From contig VZSE01002491.1 of NCBI GenBank assembly GCA_013398275.1, forward strand, positions 868,001 through 932,000: DNA of 64,000 nucleotides. The letters run 5' to 3'. The notes under the pieces are model-generated. The model did no database searches. It was not told the DNA's origin and saw only the letters and a list, made by a program, of their open reading frames with translations. This document shows, piece by piece, positions 36,085 to 48,214 of the stretch (within the stretch, counting starts at the first letter, position 1; every line of letters begins with the position of its first letter). Made by a program: the position numbers and the translations under genes. Origin of the DNA: Promerops cafer. Its lineage: Eukaryota; Chordata; Aves; Passeriformes; Nectariniidae.

Positions 36085-36330
36085 TTTTTTTTGTGCTTCA
36101 TACTTTTATCAATGATCTAGACATCATAAAATATTATGGCAAAGTTTGCAGATGGTAGTAAATACTGCAGAGCATGTACTGTATTTGCCAGTGAGTCTGA
36201 ATCATCTCATTGAGAGCCACAATCCAACAAAAAAAGCCAAATTTAAAAGGCCAAACACAATGAATTACACATAGGATCTGGAAACATTAGCTGTATGTAT
36301 AGAATAGGAAACTTGGGATCAGAAAACTCC
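36085..36330 (+). mobile_element. Diverged CR1-like reverse transcriptase relic
   Basis: TTTTATCAATGATCTAGA followed 20-odd bases later by CAAAGTTTGCAGATGG reads as a decayed FINDLD ... KFADG. This is the spacing and order of the CR1 palm motif carrying the active-site FADD box. Frames are broken between the two parts. Further similarity to the hairpin-downstream region (LGIRK-like) is only suggestive. It is an old insertion with no coding capacity. Confidence 0.5.
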
Positions 36331-36586
36331 GTGATGTTACGTATATAGAAGTAAACTGCACAGGGCAAGAGTACAGGCTCAGCACTGGCAGTCTGCTTTG
36401 GTCCGTCCTGTTTAATGACCACCTACCACATGGTATCATTGCGTGACACTTTCAGACAATGCTGAGCATGCAAACTCACACCACCGTGTTCTAAGACCAG
36501 GGAATAACTGTGCACACCAGGCAGAAGAAATGTGGCCAGCTTTAAGGGGCAGAGAAGAAAGTTTAGCCATGTGCATGCAACACAAA

Positions 36587-36628
36587 GGGTCACTTGACCA
36601 CAGGGTCAAGTGAGAAGGGTCAGGGTCA
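36587..36628. promoter_or_regulatory. Cluster of GGGTCA nuclear-receptor half-sites
   Basis: Five half-sites in 42 bases: GGGTCA at 36,587, TGACCA at 36,595, GGGTCA at 36,603, 36,617 and 36,623. The last two are a perfect direct repeat with no spacer. The first two form an inverted repeat with a 2-base spacer. The same bases make a perfect 10-bp hairpin (TCACTTGACC/GGTCAAGTGA, 36,590-36,613). GGGTCA/AGGTCA is the core recognised by RXR, RAR and orphan receptors. No promoter is adjacent, so binding is only a possibility. Confidence 0.35.
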
Positions 36629-36813
36629 GAGAAGGTAGTATGGAGATGTCCCTCCACAGTCCTGCTGGAGGATATGAGCACTGTATTGCCCTGAGCATGT
36701 TCAATACATTTACAACTCTTCATTAAGAATGAATGTATTAAAATCTGGTATGTCTGGGCTTCAGCTGTCACAGCATGGAAAGACTTCCTTCTGGAGCACA
36801 ATAGCCCAATGGT

Positions 36814-36933
36814 ACTTTGTGGGTAGAGGGTTACTCTGACACACTAGGAATAAGATGGAATATTGGTGGGAAGACTTTGTGGGTAGAGGGTTACTCTGAC
36901 ACACTAGGAATAAGATAGAATATTGGCGGGAAG
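36814..36933 (+). repeat. 60-bp tandem duplication, two copies
   Basis: Units 36,814-36,873 and 36,874-36,933 begin ACTTTGTGGGTAGAGGG and differ at only two or three bases (ATGG/ATAG, GTGGG/GCGGG). The low divergence suggests a recent slippage or repair duplication. The unit length is a multiple of three, so the minus-strand frame continues through it, which is not evidence of coding. Confidence 0.95.
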
Positions 36934-39900
36934 CACTCATTTTCTGCAATTATATGGAGAATCTTTCTTCTCAGATGCTTGTCTTCTAAAGCTTTTTCAC
37001 ACAGTGAATGAAGTGGCAAAGAATTCAATGAATCTATAAATGGGAAATAATTTCCTTCCAAGTCAGGGGTATTCTGTCTTCCTTTGAAGCACAGGGCAAT
37101 GGTTTTCTCTTAGGATCATCTGGCAATATGGCACCACTACAGATTAAAGAAGAAGCCAGCCCCTGCCAGGCCTTTGGTCAACTTCAGCTTCTCCATTTCT
37201 TTGAGCATAGCATGCAAAGCTCAGTCTGCTGTAGGATAAGACAGCTTCTGCTGTGATTGCTGAAGATGAGGACAATGTCATTGGGCTGGCTCTCTGTGGC
37301 TGTGCCTTGAGAAAATTTAATAGCACATGGCACATGGTATATCTGTAATCTATTGATTCAATATGGCCTTGAGTACTGAAATAATGAAAGATGGCAACAC
37401 TTCCTAATAAACGTATCGTGAGTGTATTTGAAGTGTTATTTCCCAAGAGCATCCTGAACAGATGGGACAGATACTGCAATTGTCGTAGCAACAAATTTAA
37501 TGTTGCATACATGAAAAAAAGACATTGCAAAACTTGTGCAGAAGCAGCAGCTTGCAGACTTTGTTTCCTTGGATGATGGCATTGCACAAACTTTGGGTAA
37601 ATTGTTTATGGAAATCTTCTGCTCCAGCATTTAATAATAAAATATTTGTGCAATTAACTTGCATGAGTTCATGTTTTCTCCCTACTATTGAAAAAAAAAA
37701 AATAGGGAAAAGAATGAGTTATGGCCCTAGGTATGAATCCTAATTGCCTCTGTATGTACATATATTGGTGCCCACACACAGGAAAACTTGATACTCAGCT
37801 GAATTTTTCTATTCTTTAAAAAAATGACATAGGCTTGAACTGGCTCGATGGCCTTTGAAACAGCAAATTAATCTTAACTTGTGGAGACAGGCATAATGTC
37901 AGTGAAACCATGCCAACTTTCCCTTCCCGCAGTACATGAATATATAGATACAAAAAAGGGTAAAGTTTCTTTTTACTGCTAGCTTTGAAAATAAAGGGGC
38001 AAAGAGAATTCATATCTGAATTTTGGAGTTTGCCATGGTCTGAAACAGACTGTTGGATTTTCTTGGTAGCCATTTTTATATAGAAGCAAATAAAAAAACA
38101 GATTATGCTGGTATGGGCTCAAGTTATTTCACTCCATACATCCTTCCCTTGTAGGAAATTCCCAAACCGATTTTAGGCTAGAGAGAAAGGCTCTGCACGG
38201 CATAGAGATCACGTATGCCGGGTTCCTAGTGACACATAAATCCAACGAATTCCTGGAATCCCAGGGTTTGAAATTCACGTGTGGAGACACATGAGGGCAC
38301 CACTGGGCGGGGGATGGCTGCTGGTGGAAAATGGACGCGTGCTGGCCCCTTCTGTGGGCTAGCTCGTAGGACTCTCCTGGATTCCATGGCTAGTGGGCAG
38401 CTTCAGGGCAAGCCCGAGGTACAGCTGGTGCCGCAGGGAAGGCGAGAATGGAGAATAGAAACACGGATCTTATGTTCTGTTAAAAGATTTGACAGATAAG
38501 CTGACAAGTTTCAACAAAATTCGGCATAATTTCTGAATATCATTTTATAACTTTATAAAATATGAATAGTTCTATTCAAACATCTTGTTTAAATGGAAAA
38601 ACCCCGTTTAGTCCTTGTGGTACATTTGAAGTAAAAATTAATAATACAAATAAGACAAAAAAATCCCTGCAAATACTAAAGAGTTAATGGTATTTAACTT
38701 TTTCTTGCCTTCTCATCAGTTTTCTAGGCTGCACCTTTCCAAGTAGGATAATATTGACTAAGCCTCATTAAACTGATTGAGAAATAATTTTTTAAAGAAA
38801 ATGCAAAATTAATGATCCATGCTGCAAGATCAATAAGCCACTTCAGAATATACATTGATAAACTATTGCTACTAAAAAATACTCTCAATTTGGTATGCAA
38901 AATGAACAAGATGGGGGAAAGTGCTGGCTAGGCACCTAGGAAGGCATGAAATTCATGCAAGGAAGAGTTGGTGAAGAAAGGGTGCTCTTGGCACTCACCC
39001 ACTACTCAATGAGTCAGCATGAAATTACCACTGCAACAAAAACAAATCACATTGAGGGATTTATTGGCAAAAATTCTATATGTAAGTCACCATAAATTAT
39101 TCTACTTTCTTCATTCTTCTGAGGCTTGGCTGGTCTACAGCATGCTATTGTGGATGTTACATTCAAATGACTGAAGGAGAGCAACAAGAATGATACAAGT
39201 TTGAGAAAATGTGGCAATTTGAATCAAAAAGTAAAGTCTGAAGGGAAAATATAACTCATTCTATCTTTAGATGTATATGTAAAAGATTGTCATAAATAGG
39301 ATAACATCAGTCATCCTCCACAGTTAAAAGAGGAAGACAAAATTTAATCAGGTTGATTTGCAGAAAGAGGGGCTTGCTCAAAGTCAGTCGATGGGCACAT
39401 CAAGTTGCCTGAAGAGAATAGGCACCTCATGGGTGGTTCTTAAAAGCAGGGTAAAAACCCGTGTTGGATTTGGCTTGAAATATATTTAATCCTGCTTCTG
39501 GGAGTAGATTCTTAATAGAAGGCCTCAGGAGATCCTGCGTTTTATGGTATCAGCTGTGCACCAAACTCTTATTGATGGAACTTCCTGTTGAGGCTTTTTG
39601 CATATTTAACAACTTCTTTAGTTCTGTTTTCTCTCATTTAATGAAGATTAAAAACACTGTGCCAGGGGAAAAAAAAAATATTACAATCTCATTTATTTTC
39701 CTTCACAAAACTGCCATTCACCAATATCAAAATCATACAAAAGGAGGGAATGAATACATAGAGATGTTGCTCTTGCTGCTTCTGGTCACCTACCATAATC
39801 AGCACTGGGTTATGCTGGAGAACTGACAGATTTTTAAATTTTATTTTCCACCCTTTTCAAAGCCTTTGTCTCCTCCTACAAACTGGGGGAGGTTGCTTAC

Positions 39901-41029
39901 TGTACCTGGTGGCATCCTCAGCTAGGCTCTAGCTTGGCTTTGTGTTTACTCCATTTATTCTATTTCCCTTTCAAAGTAGAACAGTATTACCATAATTTTT
40001 TTCATTGGGTATATTCAAACACATTTAACCATGGGGTCGCCTTGAACAGACTGGTTAGAACTGGTTTCCAATTAGCCTTAAAATATTAATTTGTCACTCT
40101 GCTCATTACTTAAATTAAAAAAAAAAAAAAAGGTTTTCTTTTTGTCTCTTTTTTTCAGCCGCCTAACACCAAAAGGATGTGGCTAAGTTGAAAGGGTCAC
40201 TTTCCTTCTCAAAATGTAACACATTTTTCAGTAGCAGTTCAGTTACTGATCCTTGTGAAAGACCTCAGGGACAGTCTAAAGGAATTTAGTTGAAATTGAA
40301 GTGCAGCTGCTTTCTGATTTATTTCCTGCTCCACCACCATTTATTTCCTGCTCCACCATTGGGATGCTGCAGCGGTTAAGATCCACCGAGGATGGGGCAG
40401 CTGAGGCCTCACCCCTGGATGTTGCCTGGCTTTCTGGAAAGCCTGTTCAGGGACCTGAGCTGCCTGGAAATGAATTGTGGGGTTTGCCAGATGAGGCTTC
40501 AGCCCTGCCAGCACGCAGAGCAGGGGTTCGCTGGGATCCTGAGGGGCCAGGGGTCGCTGGGGACGCACGGCCGGAGCGGGCAGTGCTCCACCAGCTCCGC
40601 TGAACCGCACCTTTAGCTTCACCTGGCACAAGAGCACAAGCACAGTTTGATGGGCTGGAGGCAAACCGGGAATCATTGCAGCTGCCTCTCTTTCTGGATG
40701 GGGAATATTAATATTCCATGTTTTTTAGGGAAAGGTGCCAACCCTTGTTCCAAGCACAGCGGCCTGTGGGAGAACGGGTGCAGAGGGGTATCGGGGGCCT
40801 GCGCTGGCTGCTGCGGGCGAGGGGAAGAGAGCCCATTTTGCCTGTGAACGACAATTGACAGGAACAGAAACTGCTCACGAATTCGGGTCAAAATGAGGGA
40901 AGAATAAGCCCTGGGAGCCAAGCCACGCGTTTGTTTCCTCCAAAAAATCGTCCACGGTAACCGGTGACACGCCATAGCTCCAGCAGTCAAAAGGAAGCCG
41001 AACAACACGACGCAAACCCAGGATTCTGG
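36934..41029. other. No confident gene; possible decayed coding block
   Basis: No recognised gene. At 37,120-37,660 the plus strand has successive open pieces in different frames, ending beside an AATAAA at about 37,635; see findings. A GC-richer patch at 38,280-38,460 and another at 40,370-40,640 lead up to the CpG island. The latter holds overlapping frames on both strands (40,301-40,603 plus, 40,341-40,676 minus) with no recognisable domain. A minus-strand donor-like GCCAG|GTGAAG at about 40,616-40,626 leaves open a divergent transcript from the island. Confidence 0.45.
40318..40361 (+). repeat. 22-bp tandem duplication
   Basis: TTTATTTCCTGCTCCACCA occurs twice in tandem (units 40,318-40,339 and 40,340-40,361), with differences only in the last bases. 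A short local duplication in the approach to the CpG island. Confidence 0.9.
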
Positions 41030-41933
41030 CCGCTCTGCAGCACAGCCCGCCCGCCGCTGCCCCCGTTGTTTTGCGGAGGAAACGCTCCGGCCCGTCCCGG
41101 AGGCGGGCCGGGCTCGAGGCAAAGCACCGCGGGCCGGCCCGCACCCCCGCCAGAGCCCCGGCCCCAGCGCTGCCGCGGCCCCTTCCCCGGCCCCGNNNNN
41201 NNNNNNNNNNNNNNNNNNNNNNNNNNNNNNNNNNNNNNNNNNNNNNNNNNNNNNNNNNNNNNNNNNNNNNNNNNNNNNNNNNNNNNNNNNNNNNNNNNNN
41301 NNNNNNNNNNNNNNNNNNNNNNNNNNNNNNNNNNNNNNNNNNNNNNNNNNNNNNNNNNNNNNNNNNNNNNNNNNNNNNNNNNNNNNNNNNNNNNNNNNNN
41401 NNNNNNNNNNNNNNNNNNNNNNNNNNNNNNNNNNNNNNNNNNNNNNNNNNNNNNNNNGCTGCCCGTCCCGCCGCACCTGGACCCCCGGTCCCTCCCGCTG
41501 CCGCCGCCAAGGGCGCGGGAAGGTGCCCCGAGCCCCGGCCCGGTTCGGGTGCCCGCTGCCCCCGCCGCTCGCCTCTCCTTCGCTTCCCTGGGGAAGCCGC
41601 CGCGGCGTGGGACGGGGCGAGAGGCGGCGGGCGCTGCTGCCGGGCCGTCGCGTCTGGTTCAGCGGTGATTTATGGTTTTGTTAACTCAGCATTTGGCACG
41701 GCGTGCGAGCAGGGAGAGCGGCGAGCGGGAGTCATAACTTTGTGTTACTTCTGGAAGGGAAAGGGAAAGGGCCCCGTGGGGCCGTGGCCGCCCCAGCGGC
41801 TTCCTCCAAATCCTCCCTCCCTGCTCCATGCCCGCCCGCTTTATCCCTGCGCCGGGAGCTCGCTGCAGCCAGCGGGGAATAGCGCTGGGCAGGTTCGTGG
41901 GGGGCACACGACACGGGACTGCCACCCGTGAAG
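41030..41933 (+). promoter_or_regulatory. CpG island: probable promoter and first exon
   Basis: Very GC-rich, CpG-dense sequence on both sides of an N gap, in sharp contrast to the AT-rich surroundings, and with Sp1-type boxes (CCGCCC at about 41,048; GAGGCGGG at 41,100). No TATA box is apparent, as is usual for CpG-island promoters. The block ends at a consensus 5' splice site (41,933/41,934), so its right part is probably the first exon of a plus-strand gene. No reading frame there is convincing: the long frames run through the N gap, and the one reaching the donor stops at 41,929-41,931. The exon may therefore be untranslated, or its ATG may lie in the gap. The gene cannot be named. Confidence 0.75.
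41196..41457. other. Assembly gap, 262 N
   Basis: 262 consecutive N inside the CpG island, flanked by GGCCCCG on the left and GCTGCCCGTCCCGCCG on the right. GC-rich avian promoters are often missing from assemblies. The transcription start and any start codon may lie here. All open frames reported across the N run are meaningless. Confidence 0.98.
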
Positions 41934-41939
41934 GTGAGT
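41931..41939 (+). other. Strong 5' splice site AAG|GTGAGT
   Basis: The last exon base is 41,933 and the intron starts at 41,934 (AAG|GTGAGTGTG), nearly the U1 consensus. Its position at the right edge of a CpG island, where avian first exons commonly end, makes it the best single splice signal in the window. Confidence 0.65.
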
Positions 41940-44900
41940 GTGACAGAAGGGGAAAAACTGTCCGAAATTAACTGTTTTTCTTACTCCTGGTTTTGTGTGG
42001 AGACCCTATATGTTTATTCCTTGTACGTACGTATGTATTTGTCTGCATGTACACAGAATATGCACACGTATTTTTTGAACTATGAGAACATTGCCTATAG
42101 GCTTCTGTTTCCAGATGTTTTGTTTTCTGTTTCTTTTGGGCATATTTACATTTCTGCTGGGAGGGAAACAGCAGTAATGTGGCTGAATATGTATTTGAAC
42201 AGTAGCAAGAAGAACTTGTGTGCCTTTAATTCAGCTGTAGAGGATATACATGTGGGATTAATATACTTAAGTGATCGTGTCACACTGACGTATCTTGTTC
42301 AGACTTGTAGATTTTTAAAGCTGTGTGGACTTGTAGGTAGTAAGCGGAAGTGTAATTAATTTTAAACATGTGACTTGGCCTAGTGCTTATGATTTTAGCG
42401 TGGTATTCGTACCTTGGTAAATATGCATAGCTTTAGCCATCTGTCCTCTATTTTCCCTTCATGTGTGCACGTACCACACTGTGCAAATGAAAAAGTTACC
42501 TACGGTAAGCTTTAGGGCCAAAAACATATTTCAGCTCTTCTGGGAAATGTTCTAAAGTTACTCTCAAGGGCTAGTGGAAAGCGTCTTTCATACGGTTTCT
42601 AAGTATATTTAAAGTTAAAAAAAAATAGTTGCTCCAGCATCAATTATGTCAATCTCTAGCTTGTATTTGGCACTGATACTATTTGCATTCGTCGAGTACA
42701 GTTGATACTGCTGCTGGAAGGGATGTAGTTTTTCCCACTGTGGACAAGACCCTTTTGTGCAGTGTCAAGCTCATGCTTTTAGAGGATGCATGAACCCCTG
42801 GGTAGGGCCTGCCCTGCGGTTTCTCTCTCCAGTGATAGGGTGGTGGTGGGGTGCCAGCTTCAGTGTTACTCATTGGAGATCATAGCAACCAACAGAACTT
42901 CTGCCACAGGCTGGAGCTCCCAGTTGGGGCATGCCAGTCTTCGGCACTTGCCGTAGTTGCAGGCATATGCTATGGCTTAGCCACATGTCAGTGAAATTTG
43001 GAATAGCAGTGGGCCACCCTGGTGATTTGTACAGTGTGGGAGTCTGTCTGTCTGTCCATGCAAGGTAACCTGCAGGACGGTGCCTCTTTTCCTGTAGCTG
43101 AAGAGATGGGTTGTTTTGTTGTGGTATCCCTGCCGTCACCACAGGAATGGTACCTATCCGCATTGTGCACATTGGTGGGTGGATGATATAACATGGGTCA
43201 CTTCAACATACCTTCTCCTCTGAAACTTATCTCCTCTATTATTTATGGCTCTCTCTCTGAAGAAATGGCCTTGGCAACCCTGCCAAGATCTCTAATCTTT
43301 GGAATTGGTATGTTTGGGATTGTGATTCTGAAATCTTCATCTGAGCATCATTTTCTTAAATTTGGCTTTTATAGAATAACAGTTGTCATAAGAAGATTAA
43401 AAATAAAGTCTACTTGCTGCTAACACTTGGTGGGTGAAATTTTCATCTCTTATACTCCAGATGCTCTGCAGTTTCTCTGCTGGTTGCAGTCTCTAGAATT
43501 GTACTGTGCAGTACTAAATGCTTTTTCTCCTAACCTAGGGATTCTTAAACTGTGGTAATACCTACCATAGCAGAAGTAGTACATGAATCCTGCCACCAAG
43601 GGCATGTGACTGCCATTTGGGGAACCTTCTTAGTCTTGCTTTTCCTTGGCTTAAAAGCTTGGTTACAAGACACTGGAAAAAGTTATGTAAACTTTTTGTC
43701 CTGGTTTATGGCAGGAAGAAAGAAAAAGTGTATTAAATTCATATTCCCATTGCTGCCTGATGGTGTTAGATTTTTTGCATCCTCTGGGTAGCTCTTGGAA
43801 TCTCAGCAACACTACATGATTATTTTACTCCTTATGCTGCCAAGTAGAATTATATAGCCTAATTTATTTAGATTTGGCATGTTCTCACTGAAAGTCATGC
43901 CATGCTAGGTGAATGAACGGTTTTCTTGTTTATATTGCCTTCACTCCCCACTCCCCTTTTAATAGGCCCTCACAGGTCTTACTGTAGCTTTATTTGAATG
44001 TTTCTGAATTTTTGTTGAATCTAGCAATAAAAATAGAAATAAAGAACTATGAATCACATTAAACTTGTTATCAAAGAAGGTATTTTCATGCTGTCAGTTA
44101 CCAGAGTAGAAATCTCACTTCTCATGGCTCCAGCCAGTCCTACAATCACATTTACTGCTCTTCTATAATTTTTTTCTGACAGTTTATTGTTAGCTCTCTG
44201 TGGCTGAAGTACTTAGGACAGATGTGAATACACTGCCTTCATCTTTGAAGAATTATAAAGTCACCTAATTGGCTTCCAGATCACACGGTATCTTTCTTCA
44301 TAGCCCTCTATCATAATTCGCACTCTTCCAGTCTACTTATTATTCCTTTCCAGATGTCTTTTAACAGTCGAGTCTTTGCTGGATCACTTTTCCCCTGATG
44401 AATTATTATTTATTTTCTCAGAGGCACCTAAGAAATAAAATGACTGATGGATTATTTTTTCCCCTCCCATTACCTTTCTTCAATATTCTCCCACGTTCAT
44501 TTACAAGTAGAGCTACTTAGAAAGTGTTCATTAAAATGTCATTGAAATGAAAGTCAAGGCAGAGAGTTAATCAAAAATGCTTTTCAGTTTCAAGCCACTC
44601 ATTTCTCATGAATAAACCTTTAAAAACAAAAACAATCTCTTTCTTTTCTACTGCTGATACTTTCTTTCCCTGTGCATTTTGCTGTCTTGATCATTGTGGT
44701 TGGATTATTTGTGGTAACTGTGTTTGACACAATGGATTGGCTTAGGGCTTTGGAGAAACACAGTATCAAAACACTCAACTAGCTTCGGAATAAAAAAATA
44801 TGGCTCAATCAACTACAGCTATGAAGAACGAGTAGACATCTTCAAAAATCTTAAAGTGCCGAAGAACTCAACAGTGTATCTTGCCTTGCAGCTGCATGCC

Positions 44901-47900
44901 AACATGTTGAGCTCATGTTGGGTGACTGACGGCAGTGATGACTGTCGGGGCTGTTCCTCTGCGGAGCCCAAGGTAGCCCTGCTGCTGCTGGGGGCTGGGA
45001 CCACAGCGAGCTGTAAGAGAGCAGGTAGATGTGTGAGCACTGTGAGGATGCAGCCTGGAAGACTGGAGGATGATGGTGTGACGCTGTGTTACTGGGGAAG
45101 GACATAACACGTTCTGGAGTAATCAGATTTCCTAGATTGGAAGGCTTCATGGGCTGCCCAGAGTGCGCTGGGGACACAGATGACTCTTTGCCTAGATAGA
45201 GCTGAGACAGCAATGCTGTTATTGAGTAGTGTTTCAGTATGAAAGTATAATGTCAGTGTAAAGTCCAGAAATACTTCTGACCTATGACCAGCTGGGATCA
45301 TGTATCTTAAAGCAATAAACCTAGGGTCTGTCTGTGACTGCAAACTCTTGACAGGGCTTTCCTCTGTTCTCCACTGAATTCCAGGTTTAGGTTTAACTTC
45401 AGCTATTCCTCCTTGTTTGGATGGTTGCAGTTGTTTGTGCTGAAGGTTAAATAGATCTCTTGTATTTTCACATTGGCAGAATTTGAGACTGTTGGTGGCT
45501 AATTCACCTGGTGGTTTGACACTGATGTTAGTAGTATATAAAAGTAGTGATACAAGTAGTATATAGGGAATTGAGCTTTGTAGGTCTCTACAGGGGAAGG
45601 AGCAAGTGATGTGGAAGCAGCTTTCTACTCCTGCCTTTTCTCCATTGCCTCTAGTTTATCAAGGAAGGACCCAAACTATTCATAATATTTCTGTGGGACC
45701 TTTTGAGGTATCCCCGCTGGTGAGAGACAAATATTTCATGCCTGATGGTATCAAGAAGGAGGTCTGTGAGGTGGAGTTTATATCATCCCATACCTCCTCT
45801 TAAAAGAGACAATTTGAAGTATAGGAAGATCCATGTCCTTTCTTTAGTTTGATGTCCCTGGTCTGTACCATTAGGCTTACTGAAGTGAGCCAATAGTTGG
45901 TTTTGTTGCTTATCTTTTTCAGGAATGTGAGATTTGGCACTAACCAGTGGTTGCTCAGGACCGTATATCCAGAATGAGTTTCCTCGGCAGTGGTAGGACT
46001 GCTACATTTTAAAGGAGGAGGAAGACTTCAAAGTATTTTGTTAATGATTTCAGACTGGAAGGAGCATGGTTGAATTTGGAGGTCTCAGAGAAAAAAAAAG
46101 ACACCCTGTTTTAAGATTAGGTGATGTCTAAATGTGGTTGGCTTGTGCTATGTAAGCTGGCTGTTGGTGGATATGGGCAAGGCGCGGTTTTGTTTCCTGA
46201 GAGGCTTTTCCAAGTGTGCACAAGGTTTCCACAAAGGGGAGTATTTCCTTGCTGTATAGTATGTCTGTATGGATGTCATAGGCCTTGAGCATGGAAAGCC
46301 ATAGCATAGGCTTTGATGCATTAGTTATTTCATCATTTATTGGCCATTTCTCCATTTGAGAGTCCTATGCGTATGGTGAGATACTGATAGATAACACCAG
46401 GATGATTTTTGGGTGTGTTATTGGAGCAGTGTTTGTCAGGAGTTGACTATGGTTTTGATCATTGCTGATGTGTGGGCCCCTGAGCCCTCAGGCTCTTGCC
46501 CTGCTGCTGTTGATGAGATCTGCAAGATTTTGGAGTTTCTCAGTCCTCACTCTGCTGAGGCTTTCTCTGGTTCCTGGGAAGCTGGCCATGCTTTCACTGG
46601 CCTGAATGAGGCAATGCTCTTTCCGTGACTGCAGTAGTGTTGTGATATCCATAATGTTCAACTTCTCTGTCAAGTGTTAGGTCAAAAATATGGTCAGCTT
46701 TGCAGGTTGGTCCAGGTGTGATCTCTGAAGGTGCCAAGAGGACTATGAAGAACTGGCTTTTCTTAAAAAAACACAAGGTGATAAGGTTTGGGGATTTTAT
46801 CATGTTCAACCTTGTGTCAAAGTATCTGCTGAAATTCTCAAGCTTCATAATTCTGGGACATTCTGCTACCTTCCATTGCAAGATATTAATGCTAAGCTTT
46901 CTAAAGCTGTTTCCTTATTGTAATCTTTGAGTGAGTAAATTTTAGCTTTTGCTTTTCAGGATAATGAAATCTAATAAAGATGCCTTAATATAAGCACCTT
47001 AGATTTCACATTTGCAGAACAGGTGAACAAAGTGCTTCTTGGTGTCTGCTTGTCTTGGATGCTGTATTGTGAGGAGCCGGGAAAAAAGACATGGGATTTT
47101 TATCTCATCTAGAGAGCTTTGGGTGATGCAATGTATATCATGTATTTCACTCTCGGGATTGTGTATTGCCTGTTGGCAGTTAGAGGTAGGTCTTACATTA
47201 CTCAATTCATTCACTTAATTTCATAATGCTTTGTGCTCTTTGCTTCCTGTTTGTAATGGAATGTATTTCTTCTGCTACTTGCAGCTACCAGAAAGTATCT
47301 GATTTCTCTGCTTCTTTCCCTCTAATTCCTTGAAAACCCAGTCCAGTTTATACCGTGGCAGATGAAGTGTGCCATGTCATTCGGATTGCTGGGTCCCACA
47401 AGAGAGGCATGTGCTTTGTCTTGGAGGCACAAGCTGTTGAATCCTGGGAATGGTTAGACCTGGATATGCCTCCTGTGGGAGCCGTGGTGAATGTGGACAG
47501 GAAGGATGAGGGCAGGGTAATGTTAAGATTAAGGCACATTCCATCAGAAGATGGTGTTAGTGGTTTCAGGCAGTCATTTTTTATTTTAAAATAACCTGTC
47601 CTTGCTGTTGTGAGTTAGAGGAAGGGAAAAGAAAAATCTGTCCACTTTCTGAGCTGTAAAGAGGCCACTTGACTAATGGTGTGGCAATAACTGGAGGCCA
47701 GACCTGGGTGGATCTCAATACTCCTCTCTCACAAAGCAGCAGAAGAGTTTGGTCATCTGAATTGTGGTGATGGCCCTGGGGCTGACAGGAGGATTACTAC
47801 AGTTCTTGCTTTCTGGAAAGCTTACGCCATGTTCTTTACAAATTTCAAAGATGACTGAATGTTTTTTCTTACATGGTATGAGCAGTTCCTAATCTGCTAG

Positions 47901-48167
47901 AGCTGGTCCCCACTGCTGCTAAGTCTCTGGTGGAGTCTGCTTCTGGAGACAAACTGGGATGGGGGAAAATGTCAGAAGGCTTTTAAGATTGAGATAATGA
48001 ATTTTCTAAACAGGAGGAATAATTGAAACTGCTGTAGTTCCACTTTGCTTACTCCAGCAAGATTTTGTCAGCAGGTTCTTAGTTATTTGTTGATTTCTGC
48101 ATAATAGACTGAAAAAAGGAGCAGAATGAATGGATATCCATAAAGGTTAGATTTTTTGGTCTGACTT

Positions 48168-48214
<47 letters not shown>

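Noticed and set aside
40673..41931. Long frames of 211-286 codons across the CpG island
   Set aside because: They owe their length to 262 N translated as X, and several start at non-ATG codons. The real parts are Pro/Arg/Ala-rich, as expected from any CpG island.
44700..47600. Series of short frames on the minus strand, briefly suspected to be a decayed retroelement
   Set aside because: No reverse transcriptase, integrase or gag-type motif could be found. The A/C-leaning minus strand has few stops for compositional reasons.
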